DNA of 64,000 nt from an uncultured Eubacteriales bacterium (lineage in GTDB: Bacteria > Bacillota > Clostridia > Oscillospirales > Oscillospiraceae): contig LT599017.1 in the NCBI GenBank assembly GCA_900079765.1, positions 2,387,766-2,451,765 on the forward strand, given 5' to 3'. Shown here one piece after another: positions 51,159 through 60,266 of this stretch (positions are counted from its first letter, which is position 1; each line of letters begins with the position of its first letter). The notes below the pieces were generated by a model. The model made no database searches and was not told the origin of the DNA. It saw nothing but the letters and a program-made list of their open reading frames with translations. A program made the position numbers and the translations under genes.

Positions 51159-53504
51159 ATGCAACCAACATTTTGCAGCAGATGTCATAAAAACGTCGCT
51201 GTGATTTTTATTCAAAAATTAGAGGGCGGAGAGACCAAGAGCGAGGGTCTCTGCCTCAAATGCGCCCGGGAGCTCAATATCAAGCCCGTGGAGGATATGA
51301 TGCAGAAGATGGGCATCTCCGATGACGATCTGGATGGTCTCACCAACGAGATGCTCTCCGCTTTCGGTGGGGCCGAGGGGGCCGAGGGTCTCATGCCACA
51401 GGAGGAGAGCGACGACGAGGACGACGATGGCCGTACCGCCACTTTCCCCTTCCTCAACAAGCTTTTCGGCAGCCAGAACCCCCAAGCCGGCCCCGGAGAT
51501 ACCCCGGCGGGGGACCCCCGCACCACCCGGGAGGAAAAGAACGGCGGCAAGGACCGGGCCGTCAAGCGCAAATTCCTGGAGAATTACTGCATCTCTCTCA
51601 CCCAGAAGGCCGCCGATGGAAAGCTGGATAACATCGTTGGCCGGGAGGAGGAGATCCAGCGTACCATCCAGATCCTTAACCGCCGCCAGAAGAACAACCC
51701 CTGCCTTATCGGCGAGCCCGGCGTGGGCAAAACCGCCATTGCCGAGGGTCTTGCCCTGCGTATCCATAATCAGGACGTGCCCTACAAGCTTCTCGACAAG
51801 GAGGTCTATCTTCTGGACCTCACCGCCCTGGTGGCTGGCACCCAGTTCCGCGGCCAGTTTGAGAGCCGCATGAAGGGCCTTATCGACGAGGTTAAAAAAT
51901 TGGGCAACATCATCCTTGTTATCGACGAGGTCCACAACATCGTGGGCGCTGGGGATGCGGAAGGCAGCATGAACGCCGCCAACATCCTCAAGCCCGCGCT
52001 GAGCCGCGGCGAGATCCAGGTCATCGGCGCCACCACCCTCACCGAGTACCGCAAGTACATTGAGAAGGACTCCGCCCTGGAGCGGCGTTTCCAGCCTGTC
52101 ATCGTTGAGGAGCCCTCTATTGAGGACTCCGTCAAAATCTTGCTGGGCATCAAACGCTACTACGAGCACTACCACTTCGTGTCCATCTCCCCCGAGATGG
52201 CGCGGCTGGCCGTCACCATGAGCGAGCGGTACATTACTGACCGCTACCTCCCCGACAAGGCCATCGACCTTATTGACGAGGCCTGTTCCGACGTGAACCT
52301 CCACAACAAGTCCCTGGCCCGCCAGGCCGAGGTGCGCAAGGCGCTGGACGCTCTGAACCGGGAGCGGGACGCGCTGGTCGCCACCCAGTCCAAAGCCGGC
52401 CAGTCCTCTGAGGACGCGGCCCGGGAGTATGAACAGCTAGCCGCCCTCAAAAGCAAGGAACTGCAGCTGCAGCAGGAGCTTGGCAAGCTGGAGGCCCAGA
52501 GCGCGCCCCCCCTGACGGTGGAGCACCTGGCTCACGTGATCGAGCTGTGGACCAAGATTCCCGCCAGCCAGATCCAAGAGGCCGAGTACGAGCGCCTGGC
52601 CCAACTGGAAAGCCGCCTGAAGGAGCACATTATCGGCCAGGACGAGGCCGTGGCCGCCGTGGCCGCCGCCGTGCGCCGGGGCCGGGTGGGCATCGCGTCC
52701 AAGCGAAAGCCGGTTTCCTTCATATTTGTAGGCTCCACCGGCGTGGGCAAGACCGAGCTGGTGCGCCGCCTCGCGAGCGATATGTTCCATTCCCCCGAGT
52801 CCCTCATTCGGCTCGACATGTCAGAGTTCATGGAGAAGTTCGCCGTCAGCCGTATCATCGGCTCTCCCCCCGGCTACGTGGGGTATGATGAGGCGGGCCA
52901 GCTCACCGAGAAGGTCCGGCGCAAGCCCTACTGCGTTATCCTCTTTGATGAGATCGAGAAGGCCCATCCCGACGTTTTGAACATCCTTCTCCAAATTCTG
53001 GACGACGGTCACATCACCGATGCCCAGGGCCGTAACGTGAACTTTGAGAACACCGTCATCGTCATGACCAGTAACGCCGGGAGCGATACCAAGTCCGCCG
53101 GCTCCCTGGGCTTTGGCCGCACAGCCAACGAGCAGGGCAAGGAGCGCACCATGAAGGCCCTGGAGGGTTTCCTCCGCCCCGAGTTCATCAACCGTGTGGA
53201 CGAAATCGTCTACTTCAATAAGCTCACGGAGGAGAACTTCAAATCCATCGCTGCTATCATGCTGGATGAGCTGAAGGCCATTCTCGCCGACAAGGGGATC
53301 ACCTTTACGTATGACGAGAGTGTCCTCGACTACCTGGTGAAGAAGTCCTACTCCCTCACCTATGGCGCTAGGAACCTCCGTCGTCAGATCCAAAAAGATC
53401 TGGAGGACCCCATCTCCACCAAACTCATTGAGAGCTACAAGGAGCCTGTGCGGGAGATCAAGGTCTCCTCTGACGGGGAACGCGTCAGCGTGGAGAGCCT
53501 GTAA
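51159..53504 (+). CDS. ClpE-like AAA+ unfoldase (Clp ATPase, two AAA modules)
   Basis: A 781-residue Hsp100 protein. The N-terminus is a zinc finger (C6-x2-C9 and C32-x2-C35) like that of ClpE and McsA, followed by an acidic linker ([10 protein letters not shown]), instead of the double Clp-N repeat of ClpC. AAA-1: Walker A GEPGVGKT (about residue 186), Walker B VIDEVHN; AAA-2: GSTGVGKT (about 525), [20 protein letters not shown] (about 649) is the LGF loop that docks ClpP. A middle region (about 410-470) is coiled coil. Ends in the D2-small domain. Likely heat/protein-stress linked; no CtsR box was seen. Confidence 0.9.
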   Translation: MQPTFCSRCHKNVAVIFIQKLEGGETKSEGLCLKCARELNIKPVEDMMQKMGISDDDLDGLTNEMLSAFGGAEGAEGLMPQEESDDEDDDGRTATFPFLNKLFGSQNPQAGPGDTPAGDPRTTREEKNGGKDRAVKRKFLENYCISLTQKAADGKLDNIVGREEEIQRTIQILNRRQKNNPCLIGEPGVGKTAIAEGLALRIHNQDVPYKLLDKEVYLLDLTALVAGTQFRGQFESRMKGLIDEVKKLGNIILVIDEVHNIVGAGDAEGSMNAANILKPALSRGEIQVIGATTLTEYRKYIEKDSALERRFQPVIVEEPSIEDSVKILLGIKRYYEHYHFVSISPEMARLAVTMSERYITDRYLPDKAIDLIDEACSDVNLHNKSLARQAEVRKALDALNRERDALVATQSKAGQSSEDAAREYEQLAALKSKELQLQQELGKLEAQSAPPLTVEHLAHVIELWTKIPASQIQEAEYERLAQLESRLKEHIIGQDEAVAAVAAAVRRGRVGIASKRKPVSFIFVGSTGVGKTELVRRLASDMFHSPESLIRLDMSEFMEKFAVSRIIGSPPGYVGYDEAGQLTEKVRRKPYCVILFDEIEKAHPDVLNILLQILDDGHITDAQGRNVNFENTVIVMTSNAGSDTKSAGSLGFGRTANEQGKERTMKALEGFLRPEFINRVDEIVYFNKLTEENFKSIAAIMLDELKAILADKGITFTYDESVLDYLVKKSYSLTYGARNLRRQIQKDLEDPISTKLIESYKEPVREIKVSSDGERVSVESL

Positions 53505-53520
53505 AATCGCCAACAAACAA

Positions 53521-53560
53521 AAAACGCTGTATGCGGCAGTTATGCCGCGTACAGCGTTTT
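53521..53560. terminator. Bidirectional terminator between the ClpE-like gene and pcp
   Basis: AAAACGCTGTATGCGGC and GCCGCGTACAGCGTTTT (one mismatch) flank a 6-nt loop between convergent stop codons. Confidence 0.88.
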
Positions 53561-53576
53561 CGTTTATAACAAATAC

Positions 53577-54221
53577 TTAGTGAGACTTCCCCTCAGCAGT
53601 CGCTATGTCCACACTGTTTTCGGCAATGGCCTCAATGGCCGCCGAAATGCCGCGGGCCATGTCGTTGATGTTCATGCTTGGCGTGGTCGCGGGGAGACTC
53701 ACCACCTGATTGGGCACAAAGGGCACATGCATAAAGCCGCCGCGCACACCGGGGTACTTCTTCGCCAACGTGTACAGGACGCCGTACATCAGGTGGTTGC
53801 ACACAAAGGTACCGGCGGTGTTGCTGACACTGGCCGGAATGCCGGCCTCACGAATCTTTGCCGCCATTGCCTTCACAGGCAAAGTTGTGAAATAGGCGGG
53901 TGCGCCATCCTCAAAGATGGGCACGTCTATAGGCTGGTTGCCCTCGTTGTCCTTGATGCGGGCGTCGTCCACGTTGATGGCGACCCGCTCGGGTGTCAGG
54001 TCAAAACGGCCGCCTGCCTGTCCAATGCACAACACAGCGTCCGGCTGTTCTTTTTCGATCGCGGCGGCCACAATGTCGATGGACTTATGGAACACCGTAG
54101 GGACCTCGACCTTGACCACAGTCACGCCGCCGATCTGATTGGCCACCAGCTTAACAGCCTCCAGCGCCGGATTGACGGTCGCTCCTCCAAAGGGGTCAAA
54201 CGCAGTAAGAAGTAGCTTCAT
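53577..54221 (-). CDS. pcp: Pyroglutamyl-peptidase I
   Basis: A 214-residue C15 cysteine peptidase: [21 protein letters not shown], the Glu of [10 protein letters not shown], the catalytic Cys in [18 protein letters not shown] and the His in [11 protein letters not shown]. It removes N-terminal pyroglutamate from peptides in the cytoplasm. The ribosome site AAGGAGG precedes the ATG. It is the last gene of an operon with DUF979 and DUF969 membrane proteins. Confidence 0.95.
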   Translation of the reverse strand: MKLLLTAFDPFGGATVNPALEAVKLVANQIGGVTVVKVEVPTVFHKSIDIVAAAIEKEQPDAVLCIGQAGGRFDLTPERVAINVDDARIKDNEGNQPIDVPIFEDGAPAYFTTLPVKAMAAKIREAGIPASVSNTAGTFVCNHLMYGVLYTLAKKYPGVRGGFMHVPFVPNQVVSLPATTPSMNINDMARGISAAIEAIAENSVDIATAEGKSH

Positions 54222-54292
54222 AATGGACCTCCTTGTTTAGCCTTGTTAAAGGCGCAGGGAACGACCTTGGCCGTTCCCTGCCGCACCGATTC

Positions 54293-55210
54293 TCAGAATG
54301 CCAATACGTACATCAAAACGACATGGATCAGCAGCATGACCAGCGCCACAGGCAGCTGAGCAAAGATAATGGCATACTTGCTCTTGGTCTCCAGCAGAGC
54401 GGCAGGCATAATGTTGAAGTTTGCTGCCATCGGGGTCATCAGAGTACCGCAGTAGCCGGCGGTCAGGCCCAGGGCGCCCACGACCACCGGGTTAGCGCCC
54501 TGCATGATCAGGAACGGGATACCGATACCCACTGTGATGACAGAGAAAGCGGCGAAACCGTTGCCCATAATCATGGTGAACAGCGCCATGGCGATACAGT
54601 AAACAGCGCTGGCGATCAGGCGGTTACCCTCCGGGATAATGGCGGAAACGCCCGAGGCGATCACGTCGCCCACACCGGCTGCGGTAAACAGAGCGCCCAG
54701 CGCGGCCAGGACCTGCGGCAGAATACCGGTGGTACCGACGTTGTCCATCAGGCGGGTACCGTCCTTGACGGCGTACGCAGCCTTGGGACGGAACAGCACG
54801 AAGGCAACGATCAGCGCCACGATAGCGGAAACCCCGATGGCGTTGTTCGCACCCAATTTGGTAATAAAGGTGGCCACCAGTACGGCGGTGATCGCCAGCG
54901 TCAGTGCGGGGATGAAGACCTTATAGCCCTGCTTGTCCGCGTTGGCACGGGTCGCCTCGGCAGCCGGCGTATCGCTCTTGCTCTGCTTGACCTTGCCCAA
55001 AGCGGTGAGCGCCGCCATCACGATCACGCACAGGCCGACGACCCAAGTGGGTACATAGGGGCCCGCGATAAAGGTGAACGCCAGAATGAACCAGAATGCG
55101 GCTGTGAAGTAGCGGGGGCCGAGCTCACTATCCTTCAAGGCCTTGATGCCGTTCAGGATGAACACGATGCCGATAATACAATAAAAGATTTCTGCAATAA
55201 TCGCGCTCAT
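54293..55210 (-). CDS. DUF979 family membrane protein
   Basis: A 305-residue protein with about eight to nine membrane helices: IAEIFYCIIGIVFILNGIKALKD, GTTGILPQVLAALGALFTAAGVGDVI and GNGFAAFSVITVGIGIPFLIMQGANPVVVGALGLTAGYCGTLMTPMAANFNIMPAALL (blocks quoted: GLTAGYCGTLMTPMAANFN is diagnostic). The DUF969-DUF979 pair resembles a split ion transporter fold and recurs next to pyroglutamyl peptidase, so uptake of pyroglutamate or its peptides is likely but inferred. ATG 55210 matches the family start. Confidence 0.88.
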   Translation of the reverse strand: MSAIIAEIFYCIIGIVFILNGIKALKDSELGPRYFTAAFWFILAFTFIAGPYVPTWVVGLCVIVMAALTALGKVKQSKSDTPAAEATRANADKQGYKVFIPALTLAITAVLVATFITKLGANNAIGVSAIVALIVAFVLFRPKAAYAVKDGTRLMDNVGTTGILPQVLAALGALFTAAGVGDVIASGVSAIIPEGNRLIASAVYCIAMALFTMIMGNGFAAFSVITVGIGIPFLIMQGANPVVVGALGLTAGYCGTLMTPMAANFNIMPAALLETKSKYAIIFAQLPVALVMLLIHVVLMYVLAF

Positions 55211-55211
55211 T

Positions 55212-55916
55212 TTACTTCGCCCCTTCCTTCGCCTCTTTCTTAGTCTTTGCGGCATAGCGGCGCTTGAAAATCTGATCCCAGAGCAGCGCGTAAACAATGC
55301 CGACCACCACAGAGATCACCGCGATGGGGACGGACTGCCCGGCGATCTGAAGCGCATCCACCGCATAGCCCTGCTCGGTCAGCGTGGACACGATCAGCAG
55401 TGTGCCGGAAGCACCCATGAAACAGTTCTGCGCAAAGAAGTTACCATAGTTTTCAGTACCCGCTGCCAGACCCTTGATCTTGTCCTCAGTGGCCTCATCG
55501 ATCTCACCGTACTGCGCGACGGCGGCAGCCTGTGCCATAGGGTTGATCAGGGGGCGGATGAACTGGGGATGGCCGCCGATGCGCAGCGAAAACGCAGACG
55601 CTATGGTACGGACGGTCTGCCACACAGCCAGCAGGCGGCCCGTGGTGGCGTTCTTCATCGACTTGATCAGATCGACCGCCTTATCCTTTAAGCCATAACG
55701 CTCACACAGGCCGATAACCGGCAGCGTGAGCACGAACAGTGTGGCAGTGCGGTTGGTAATGAAGGCTTTGCCCAGAGTCTCCAGGATTTCCATTGGGCCC
55801 ATACCCGCGACCAGGCCGGTGGCCAGACCGGCAACCACAACCACAGCTAGGGTATCGAACTTGAGAACAAAACCAACGATCACGATCAGGACGCCAATGA
55901 GCTTGATAACTTCCAT
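55212..55916 (-). CDS. DUF969 family membrane protein
   Basis: A 234-residue protein with about five membrane helices: IKLIGVLIVIVGFVLKFDTLAVVVVAGLATGLVAGM, TLPVIGLCERYGLKDKAVDLI, FSLRIGGHPQFIRPLINPMAQAA. ATG 55916 follows AGGGAGCG. It ends 1 bp before DUF979 starts, so both are likely subunits of one transporter for pyroglutamate-type substrates. The 180-bp gap upstream carries an inverted repeat AAGCACTGC/GCAGTGCCTT (55941-55990). Confidence 0.87.
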   Translation of the reverse strand: MEVIKLIGVLIVIVGFVLKFDTLAVVVVAGLATGLVAGMGPMEILETLGKAFITNRTATLFVLTLPVIGLCERYGLKDKAVDLIKSMKNATTGRLLAVWQTVRTIASAFSLRIGGHPQFIRPLINPMAQAAAVAQYGEIDEATEDKIKGLAAGTENYGNFFAQNCFMGASGTLLIVSTLTEQGYAVDALQIAGQSVPIAVISVVVGIVYALLWDQIFKRRYAAKTKKEAKEGAK

Positions 55917-56095
55917 AAAAACGCTCCCTCTCTTAAAATTTAAAAGCACTGCGTCCGGTTGGTCACACAGTCAACAAAAAGCAGTGCCTTTACTTGCATT
56001 AACGGTAGCATAAAAATCTAAAATCGGCAATATTTTCTTTTTACTTCAGCACGTCAACGCAATAAAATTGGTAATTCGCACAAAATGCACGTTCA

Positions 56096-57100
56096 TTATT
56101 TGTAACATTTTCTTGCCAACCACCAGCCAAAAAAGCCCTTGCGGGCCAAACCATCCTGCATAATGGGTGCGCCGTCGGCATAAATGGTCGGGGCATGCGT
56201 CACAATGTCGAAGTGTCCTGCCGAATCATGCTTACCGCCCAGCGCCAGATTGCGCCCAAAGCCGATGTGAAAGGTACCATAGGCGGACTCATCCTCCACA
56301 TAGGAAAAACCCCTGCATTGAGACAGCTCATTCAGCCCGATGCCAAACTCAGCGGCACAGTACATTTCAGGGTCCTGAAAGTTCTGTATAAATTCCCGCA
56401 GGCGCTTGCCGCTGGGGGTATCCGGGATATCGACCAGATACCCGTTATGGAACACCAGCCGCAGTGGCTCGGTGACAAGGCCTATATAGCCCATCGAGCC
56501 ATCTAATATGACTACGCCATTCGTCTCGCTCTCCACCGGAGGTATATACACCTCAAAGCTGGCCGAGGCGCACACGCCCGAGCGGGCCGCCACACCGTTA
56601 AACAGACCCGGCTTGCGCCCTTTGATGGATAGTGTCAGATCGGTGCCCGCGGCGGTGGTGATGCGGATCCAGCTTGCCATGCGCAGCGCAGGCAGCAGAG
56701 GACGAGCTAGCCGGGCGGCGCGGCGGGGATCCATTTGCAGAAAATCCTGTTCCAGCAGAGAGGTGCCGTCATTGGTTGAAAGGGGCAAAGACAAAAACTT
56801 TGCGCCATGACGCAGTGCATAGCTCACGGCGTTGGTCGTGATAAAAGAATCGTTTGTCGCCCCCACAATGGCGGTTGCATAGGACATGATATGGCGCATT
56901 TCTTCAATACTGTCCCCGGATTGCACCGAATGGGCCGGAAGCACTGAAATTTTAGGCGTTGCGCCACAAGCCTCGGATGCAGCCGCAAAGGCTTCTACCT
57001 CCCGCAGTTTCGTTTCATCCGTGATAAAATGCAGCACATCCTCAGGCTTCGCCTGTAGCCAGCGCTCCACTACGATCCGTGCCCCCTGCTCAAGTTTCAT
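56096..57100 (-). CDS. Thermophilic metalloprotease (M29)-like aminopeptidase
   Basis: A 334-residue protein resembling the M29/AmpS-type leucyl aminopeptidases and NicX-like relatives: an N-terminal half with VERWLQAKPEDVLHFITDETK and IVGATNDSFITTNAVSYALRHGAKFLSLPL, and a C-terminal metal-binding half with YCAAEFGIGLNE, YEDESAYGTFHIGFGRNLALGGKHDSAGHFDIVTHAPTIY (blocks quoted: GRNLALGGK, HDSAGHFD). It may degrade peptides after Pcp acts. Its own promoter lies upstream. Confidence 0.7.
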   Translation of the reverse strand: MKLEQGARIVVERWLQAKPEDVLHFITDETKLREVEAFAAASEACGATPKISVLPAHSVQSGDSIEEMRHIMSYATAIVGATNDSFITTNAVSYALRHGAKFLSLPLSTNDGTSLLEQDFLQMDPRRAARLARPLLPALRMASWIRITTAAGTDLTLSIKGRKPGLFNGVAARSGVCASASFEVYIPPVESETNGVVILDGSMGYIGLVTEPLRLVFHNGYLVDIPDTPSGKRLREFIQNFQDPEMYCAAEFGIGLNELSQCRGFSYVEDESAYGTFHIGFGRNLALGGKHDSAGHFDIVTHAPTIYADGAPIMQDGLARKGFFGWWLARKCYK

Positions 57101-57140
57101 GATATAGCTCCTTCTGCCCTGTCCTCGATTTTTACTTTAT

Positions 57141-57169
57141 AATATAGCGTTGTCTGCCCGGCACTGCAA
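57141..57169 (-). promoter_or_regulatory. Promoter of the aminopeptidase-like gene
   Basis: On the minus strand TTGCAG (57164-57169), 17-bp spacer, TATATT (57141-57146). The remaining 57170-57317 holds nothing recognisable. Confidence 0.6.
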
Positions 57170-57317
57170 GGAAATCCGTCATTTATTTAGGGAAATGTGA
57201 AATTTATGGGGAAATCGGGGGGGCATCGATTACATCCCGGGCGGGTTCGTTTCCTGATTGGCTCTGATTTCGGCGCTCCCCTCCCTGTCGGTTCTGTGCG
57301 TCGCCCTGTAGAAAGCC

Positions 57318-57366
57318 CCAAAAAAGAAACTGATCCGCCCACGCATAAGCGCATGGGCGGATCAGT
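57318..57366 (-). terminator. Terminator of the DUF1273 gene
   Basis: On the minus strand AACTGATCCGCCCATGCG pairs with CGTGGGCGGATCAGTT (one G-U) around a short loop and is followed by TCTTTTTT. It overlaps the stop codon. Confidence 0.85.
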
Positions 57367-57862
57367 TCAACTCCAGTGTCACAATCTCCAGTTCTTTCTT
57401 CATGGCATAGGTCAGGGTGTACATGGTGCCGCCGAGTAGGCCGTCGTAGGCGGCGATAAGCATGGAGGCACGGTCTACCATGTAGCGATTGCGCCGGAGC
57501 ATACAGCCCCGGTCGTAGTGGTGCTGCACCATCGTCTCATAATCGCAGGCCTTGACCAAGGCAAAGTACCGGTTCCGGTCCCGCTCACTCCAGCGGGCGG
57601 CCTGCTCCTCGCAGGGGATGGCGGCCTCCACCGTCACGCCTGGCAGCCTGCTACGCAAATCCAGAGCCGCCTCGCAGAAGTAGAGGTCCGCGCCCAGGGC
57701 CATGCCGCATATGAAGTGCCGCATCCCCTTCTCGTAGGCATCCTCCAATGCGGCTGCAATGCGTTTTTTGAGGTCAATGCAGCGCGGGTCACTCTCGTCC
57801 GCCCCCCAGGGCAGCTTATCGGGCCGGTGGCCCGTAAAACAGCAGGTAACGTCTCGCCGCAC
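57362..57862 (-). CDS. DUF1273 / YpsA-type SLOG family protein
   Basis: A 166-residue protein: CCFTGHRPDKLPWGADESDPRC (TGHRPxKL is the DUF1273 mark), MRHFICGMALGADLYFCEAAL, DRASMLIAAYDGLLGGTMYTLTYA. The family shares the SLOG fold with lysine-decarboxylase-like and nucleotide-sensing proteins; YpsA affects cell division in Bacillus. Start GTG at 57862 has a distant G-rich site. Monocistronic. Confidence 0.88.
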   Translation of the reverse strand: MRRDVTCCFTGHRPDKLPWGADESDPRCIDLKKRIAAALEDAYEKGMRHFICGMALGADLYFCEAALDLRSRLPGVTVEAAIPCEEQAARWSERDRNRYFALVKACDYETMVQHHYDRGCMLRRNRYMVDRASMLIAAYDGLLGGTMYTLTYAMKKELEIVTLELN

Positions 57863-57980
57863 GCAGTCTGATCCCCCCTCGCCGAAACTTTTGTTTTCCC
57901 TATTGTAGTATATCCGAAAAGCATAGTCAATGTGTTTTGGAACATCTGTGCTAATTATTAAAATTAGGTAGATTTAGGGC

Positions 57981-58008
57981 TTGCAATTTTTCACCAAACC
58001 GTTATAAT
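57981..58008 (+). promoter_or_regulatory. Promoter of the ribU transcript
   Basis: TTGCAA (57981-57986), 16-bp spacer, TATAAT (58003-58008), just upstream of the FMN riboswitch. Confidence 0.7.
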
Positions 58009-58031
58009 AAAGAGGAAACAATCGAATAGAT

Positions 58032-58158
58032 GTCTTCAGGGCAGGGTGAAAATCCCGATCGGCGGTAAAGTCCGCGAACCGAAAGGTTGACCCGGTGTAA
58101 CTCCGGGACCGACAGTGACGGGCCATATATTTGGCACGAAGTCTGGATGAAAGAAGAT
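58032..58158 (+). promoter_or_regulatory. FMN riboswitch (RFN element)
   Basis: All conserved RFN blocks are present: CAGGGCAGGGTGAAAATCCC, GATCGGCGGTAAAGTCCGCG, AACCGAAAGGTTGACCCGGTG, ACTCCGGGACCGACAGTGA and GTCTGGATGAAAGAAGA, closed by a P1 of GTCTTC with GAAGAT. FMN binding would lower expression of the riboflavin transporter RibU downstream. Confidence 0.97.
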
Positions 58159-58186
58159 GTGTTAATGTGCGCACCTCCTACTGATA

Positions 58187-58230
58187 TTAACACCTGAAAG
58201 GCATTGCTTTTCGGGTGTTATCTTATCTTT
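58187..58230 (+). terminator. Expression-platform terminator of the FMN riboswitch
   Basis: TAACACCTGAAAG pairs with CTTTTCGGGTGTTA around a 6-nt loop, followed by TCTTATCTTT. GTTAAT (58161-58166) and neighbouring sequence could form the alternative antiterminator. Confidence 0.75.
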
Positions 58231-58243
58231 AGGAGTGTTTTTT

Positions 58244-58873
58244 ATGTCCGAGCAATCCGCGTCCCTTCCCCGCAAGCGATCCAAGGTATTCACCACAAAC
58301 TACATGGTCAAGGTCGCCGTCATGGCGGCGGTAGCCCGGGTTGTGATGCTGCTGGAATTCCCGCTGCCAATCTTCCCAAGCTTTTTAAAGCTGGACTTCT
58401 CAGACCTGGTGCCCCTCATCGGCTCTCTGGCCATGGGACCGTTGGCGGGCGTCCTGATTGAGCTGGTGAAGTGCCTCATCCATGTCATCAATACCACCAC
58501 CGGCGGAGTGGGGGACTTGGCTAACTTCGTGGTGGGCGCTGTCTATGTCTGGTCGGTGGGATTCTTCTACCAGCGGCACAAGACCAAAGGGGGTGCCGTC
58601 CTGGGCCTCGCGGTGGGCACCCTAGCCATGATCATTGCAGGCGCGGTGGTGAACTACTTCATCACCATTCCCCTCTACGGCCTCGTTATGGGCTGGAGCG
58701 AGGAGATGATTGTGGGCATGGGATCAGCTATTCTTCCGGCGATCCAGGATAAATTTACGCTGATTTTGTTTGCCTTCTGCCCGTTTAACCTCCTCAAGGG
58801 GGTTATCCTCACCCTGCTTGCACTGCCGCTCTATAAGCGTTTCTCTCCGCTGCTGCACAAAGGTCTGATTTAA
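58244..58873 (+). CDS. ribU: Riboflavin ECF transporter S component RibU
   Basis: A 209-residue, six-helix membrane protein: VKVAVMAAVARVVMLLEFPLPIFPSFLKLDFSDLVPLIGSLAMGPLAGVLIELVKCLIHVI is the RibU signature (blocks quoted: FPSFLKLDFSDLP-type and GPLAGVLIELVK). FMN riboswitch control fixes the substrate as riboflavin/FMN. AGGAG (58231-58235) supports ATG 58244. It must use the EcfA1-A2-T module encoded at 44850-47690. Confidence 0.95.
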   Translation: MSEQSASLPRKRSKVFTTNYMVKVAVMAAVARVVMLLEFPLPIFPSFLKLDFSDLVPLIGSLAMGPLAGVLIELVKCLIHVINTTTGGVGDLANFVVGAVYVWSVGFFYQRHKTKGGAVLGLAVGTLAMIIAGAVVNYFITIPLYGLVMGWSEEMIVGMGSAILPAIQDKFTLILFAFCPFNLLKGVILTLLALPLYKRFSPLLHKGLI

Positions 58874-58910
58874 AAAAGAGCCCCCGGCCAATTGGCCGGG
58901 GGCTCTTTTA
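58873..58910 (+). terminator. Terminator of ribU
   Basis: AAAAAGAGCCCCCGGCCA and TGGCCGGGGGCTCTTTT form a near-perfect stem directly after the stop codon. Confidence 0.92.
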
Positions 58911-58934
58911 GGGAGAAGAGACCGGTTGATTGTA

Positions 58935-58946
58935 GAACAAACGTTT
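58935..58946. promoter_or_regulatory. LexA-type SOS box upstream of the Y-family polymerase
   Basis: GAAC-AAAC-GTTT matches the Gram-positive SOS core GAAC-N4-GTTY. It overlaps the -35 element (58945-58950), so LexA would block polymerase binding. Confidence 0.6.
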
Positions 58947-58973
58947 GACATCAAGGCGAATAAGTACTATAAT
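58945..58973 (+). promoter_or_regulatory. Promoter of the Y-family polymerase gene
   Basis: Consensus TTGACA (58945-58950), 17-bp spacer, consensus TATAAT (58968-58973). Confidence 0.85.
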
Positions 58974-59012
58974 AAAAATAGAAGATAGAAAAACGCGGAG
59001 GGGGGGCTGGGG

Positions 59013-60260
59013 ATGGACAGGTTGATTCTGCACTGCGATTTGAACAGCTTTTACGCCTCGGTGGAGCTTCTCTCCCTGCCGGAACTGAGGGCCAGCGGCA
59101 AGCCGGTGGCCGTGTGCGGGGACCCGTCCTCCCGACATGGGGTCATCCTGGCCAAGAACGAGGCCGCAAAAGCCTGCGGGGTGAAGACGGCCGAGACCGT
59201 CTGGCAGGCGAAAAAGAAATGCCCGGACTTGGTGCTCCTGTCCTCCCACCGGGGGGAGTACAGCAAATGGTCCAAGGTGGTCAATGGCATCTACAACCGT
59301 TTCACCGATCTGGTGGAGCCCTTCTCCATCGATGAAAGCTGGCTGGACATGACCGGCTCAGCCCACCTCTGGGGAGGGGATGGACGGATGGTGGCCGACT
59401 TGGTACGGGAGACGGTACGGCGTGAGACGGAACTCACCGTATCGGTTGGGGTGTCGTTTAACAAGGTCTTCGCCAAGATGGGGAGCGACTACAAAAAGCC
59501 CAATGCCACCACAGTCATCACCCGCGAAAACTATCAGGACCTCCTCTGGCCCCTGCCGGTAACCGACCTGCTCTTCGTAGGCCGGGCTTCGGCGGAGCTT
59601 CTTCGGGGGTACGGCGTCGACACCATCGGAGATCTGGCCCGTTTCGGGCGGGAGCCCCTCATTTCTCTGCTGGGAAAGCAGGGGGCCACCCTCCACGACT
59701 ATGCAACGGGGGCGGAGCATGAGCCGGTCTCCCCTGCCGTCGCCACGGCGCCCCCCAAGTCGGTGGGGAGTGGGCTCACATTCAAGCGCAACCTGCTGGG
59801 GCTGGAGGATGTACGCACCGGCGTGGCCGCCCTTGCGGATGAGGTGGCCGCCCGGCTGCGCAGGCACGGGCTCAGGTGCGCCACTGTCCAGGTCACCATC
59901 CGAGACCCCAGCTTTAAGGACATCTGCCGTCAGAAACCGCTGCACGCGCCCTGCTGCACCGCCCGGGAAATCGGCGCGGCGGCCATGGAGCTCATCACCA
60001 CATCCTGGAATATGAAAAGCCCCATCAGGGCCCTCACCATCACGGGTCAGAACCTTGTGGGAGAGGATGAGGTGACTGAGCAGATTTCCCTCTTCGATGA
60101 GGGCGCCGTCCCCCGGCGGGAGCGGCGCGAGCGCCTGGAGCAGGCGATGGACAAAATTCGCGGCAAATACGGCGAGGAGGCCATCACCTTTACCTCCGCT
60201 GTCAAGGGTGAGCTGGGTCTCACAGGGGACAACAAACTCCCGCCTCCCGATGGGGAATAA
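59013..60260 (+). CDS. Y-family DNA polymerase (DinB/Pol IV-like)
   Basis: A 415-residue translesion polymerase: LHCDLNSFYASVE (catalytic D9), SIDESWLD (D107, E108), VSVGVSFNKVFAKMGSDYKKPN, the helix-hairpin-helix block FVGRASAELLRGYGVDTIGDLARF and the little-finger domain. The C-terminal EQISLFDE resembles a beta-clamp-binding peptide (QxSLF, about residues 365-371). Damage-inducible control is suggested by the overlapping LexA box. Confidence 0.93.
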   Translation: MDRLILHCDLNSFYASVELLSLPELRASGKPVAVCGDPSSRHGVILAKNEAAKACGVKTAETVWQAKKKCPDLVLLSSHRGEYSKWSKVVNGIYNRFTDLVEPFSIDESWLDMTGSAHLWGGDGRMVADLVRETVRRETELTVSVGVSFNKVFAKMGSDYKKPNATTVITRENYQDLLWPLPVTDLLFVGRASAELLRGYGVDTIGDLARFGREPLISLLGKQGATLHDYATGAEHEPVSPAVATAPPKSVGSGLTFKRNLLGLEDVRTGVAALADEVAARLRRHGLRCATVQVTIRDPSFKDICRQKPLHAPCCTAREIGAAAMELITTSWNMKSPIRALTITGQNLVGEDEVTEQISLFDEGAVPRRERRERLEQAMDKIRGKYGEEAITFTSAVKGELGLTGDNKLPPPDGE

Positions 60261-60266
60261 CGGAGC

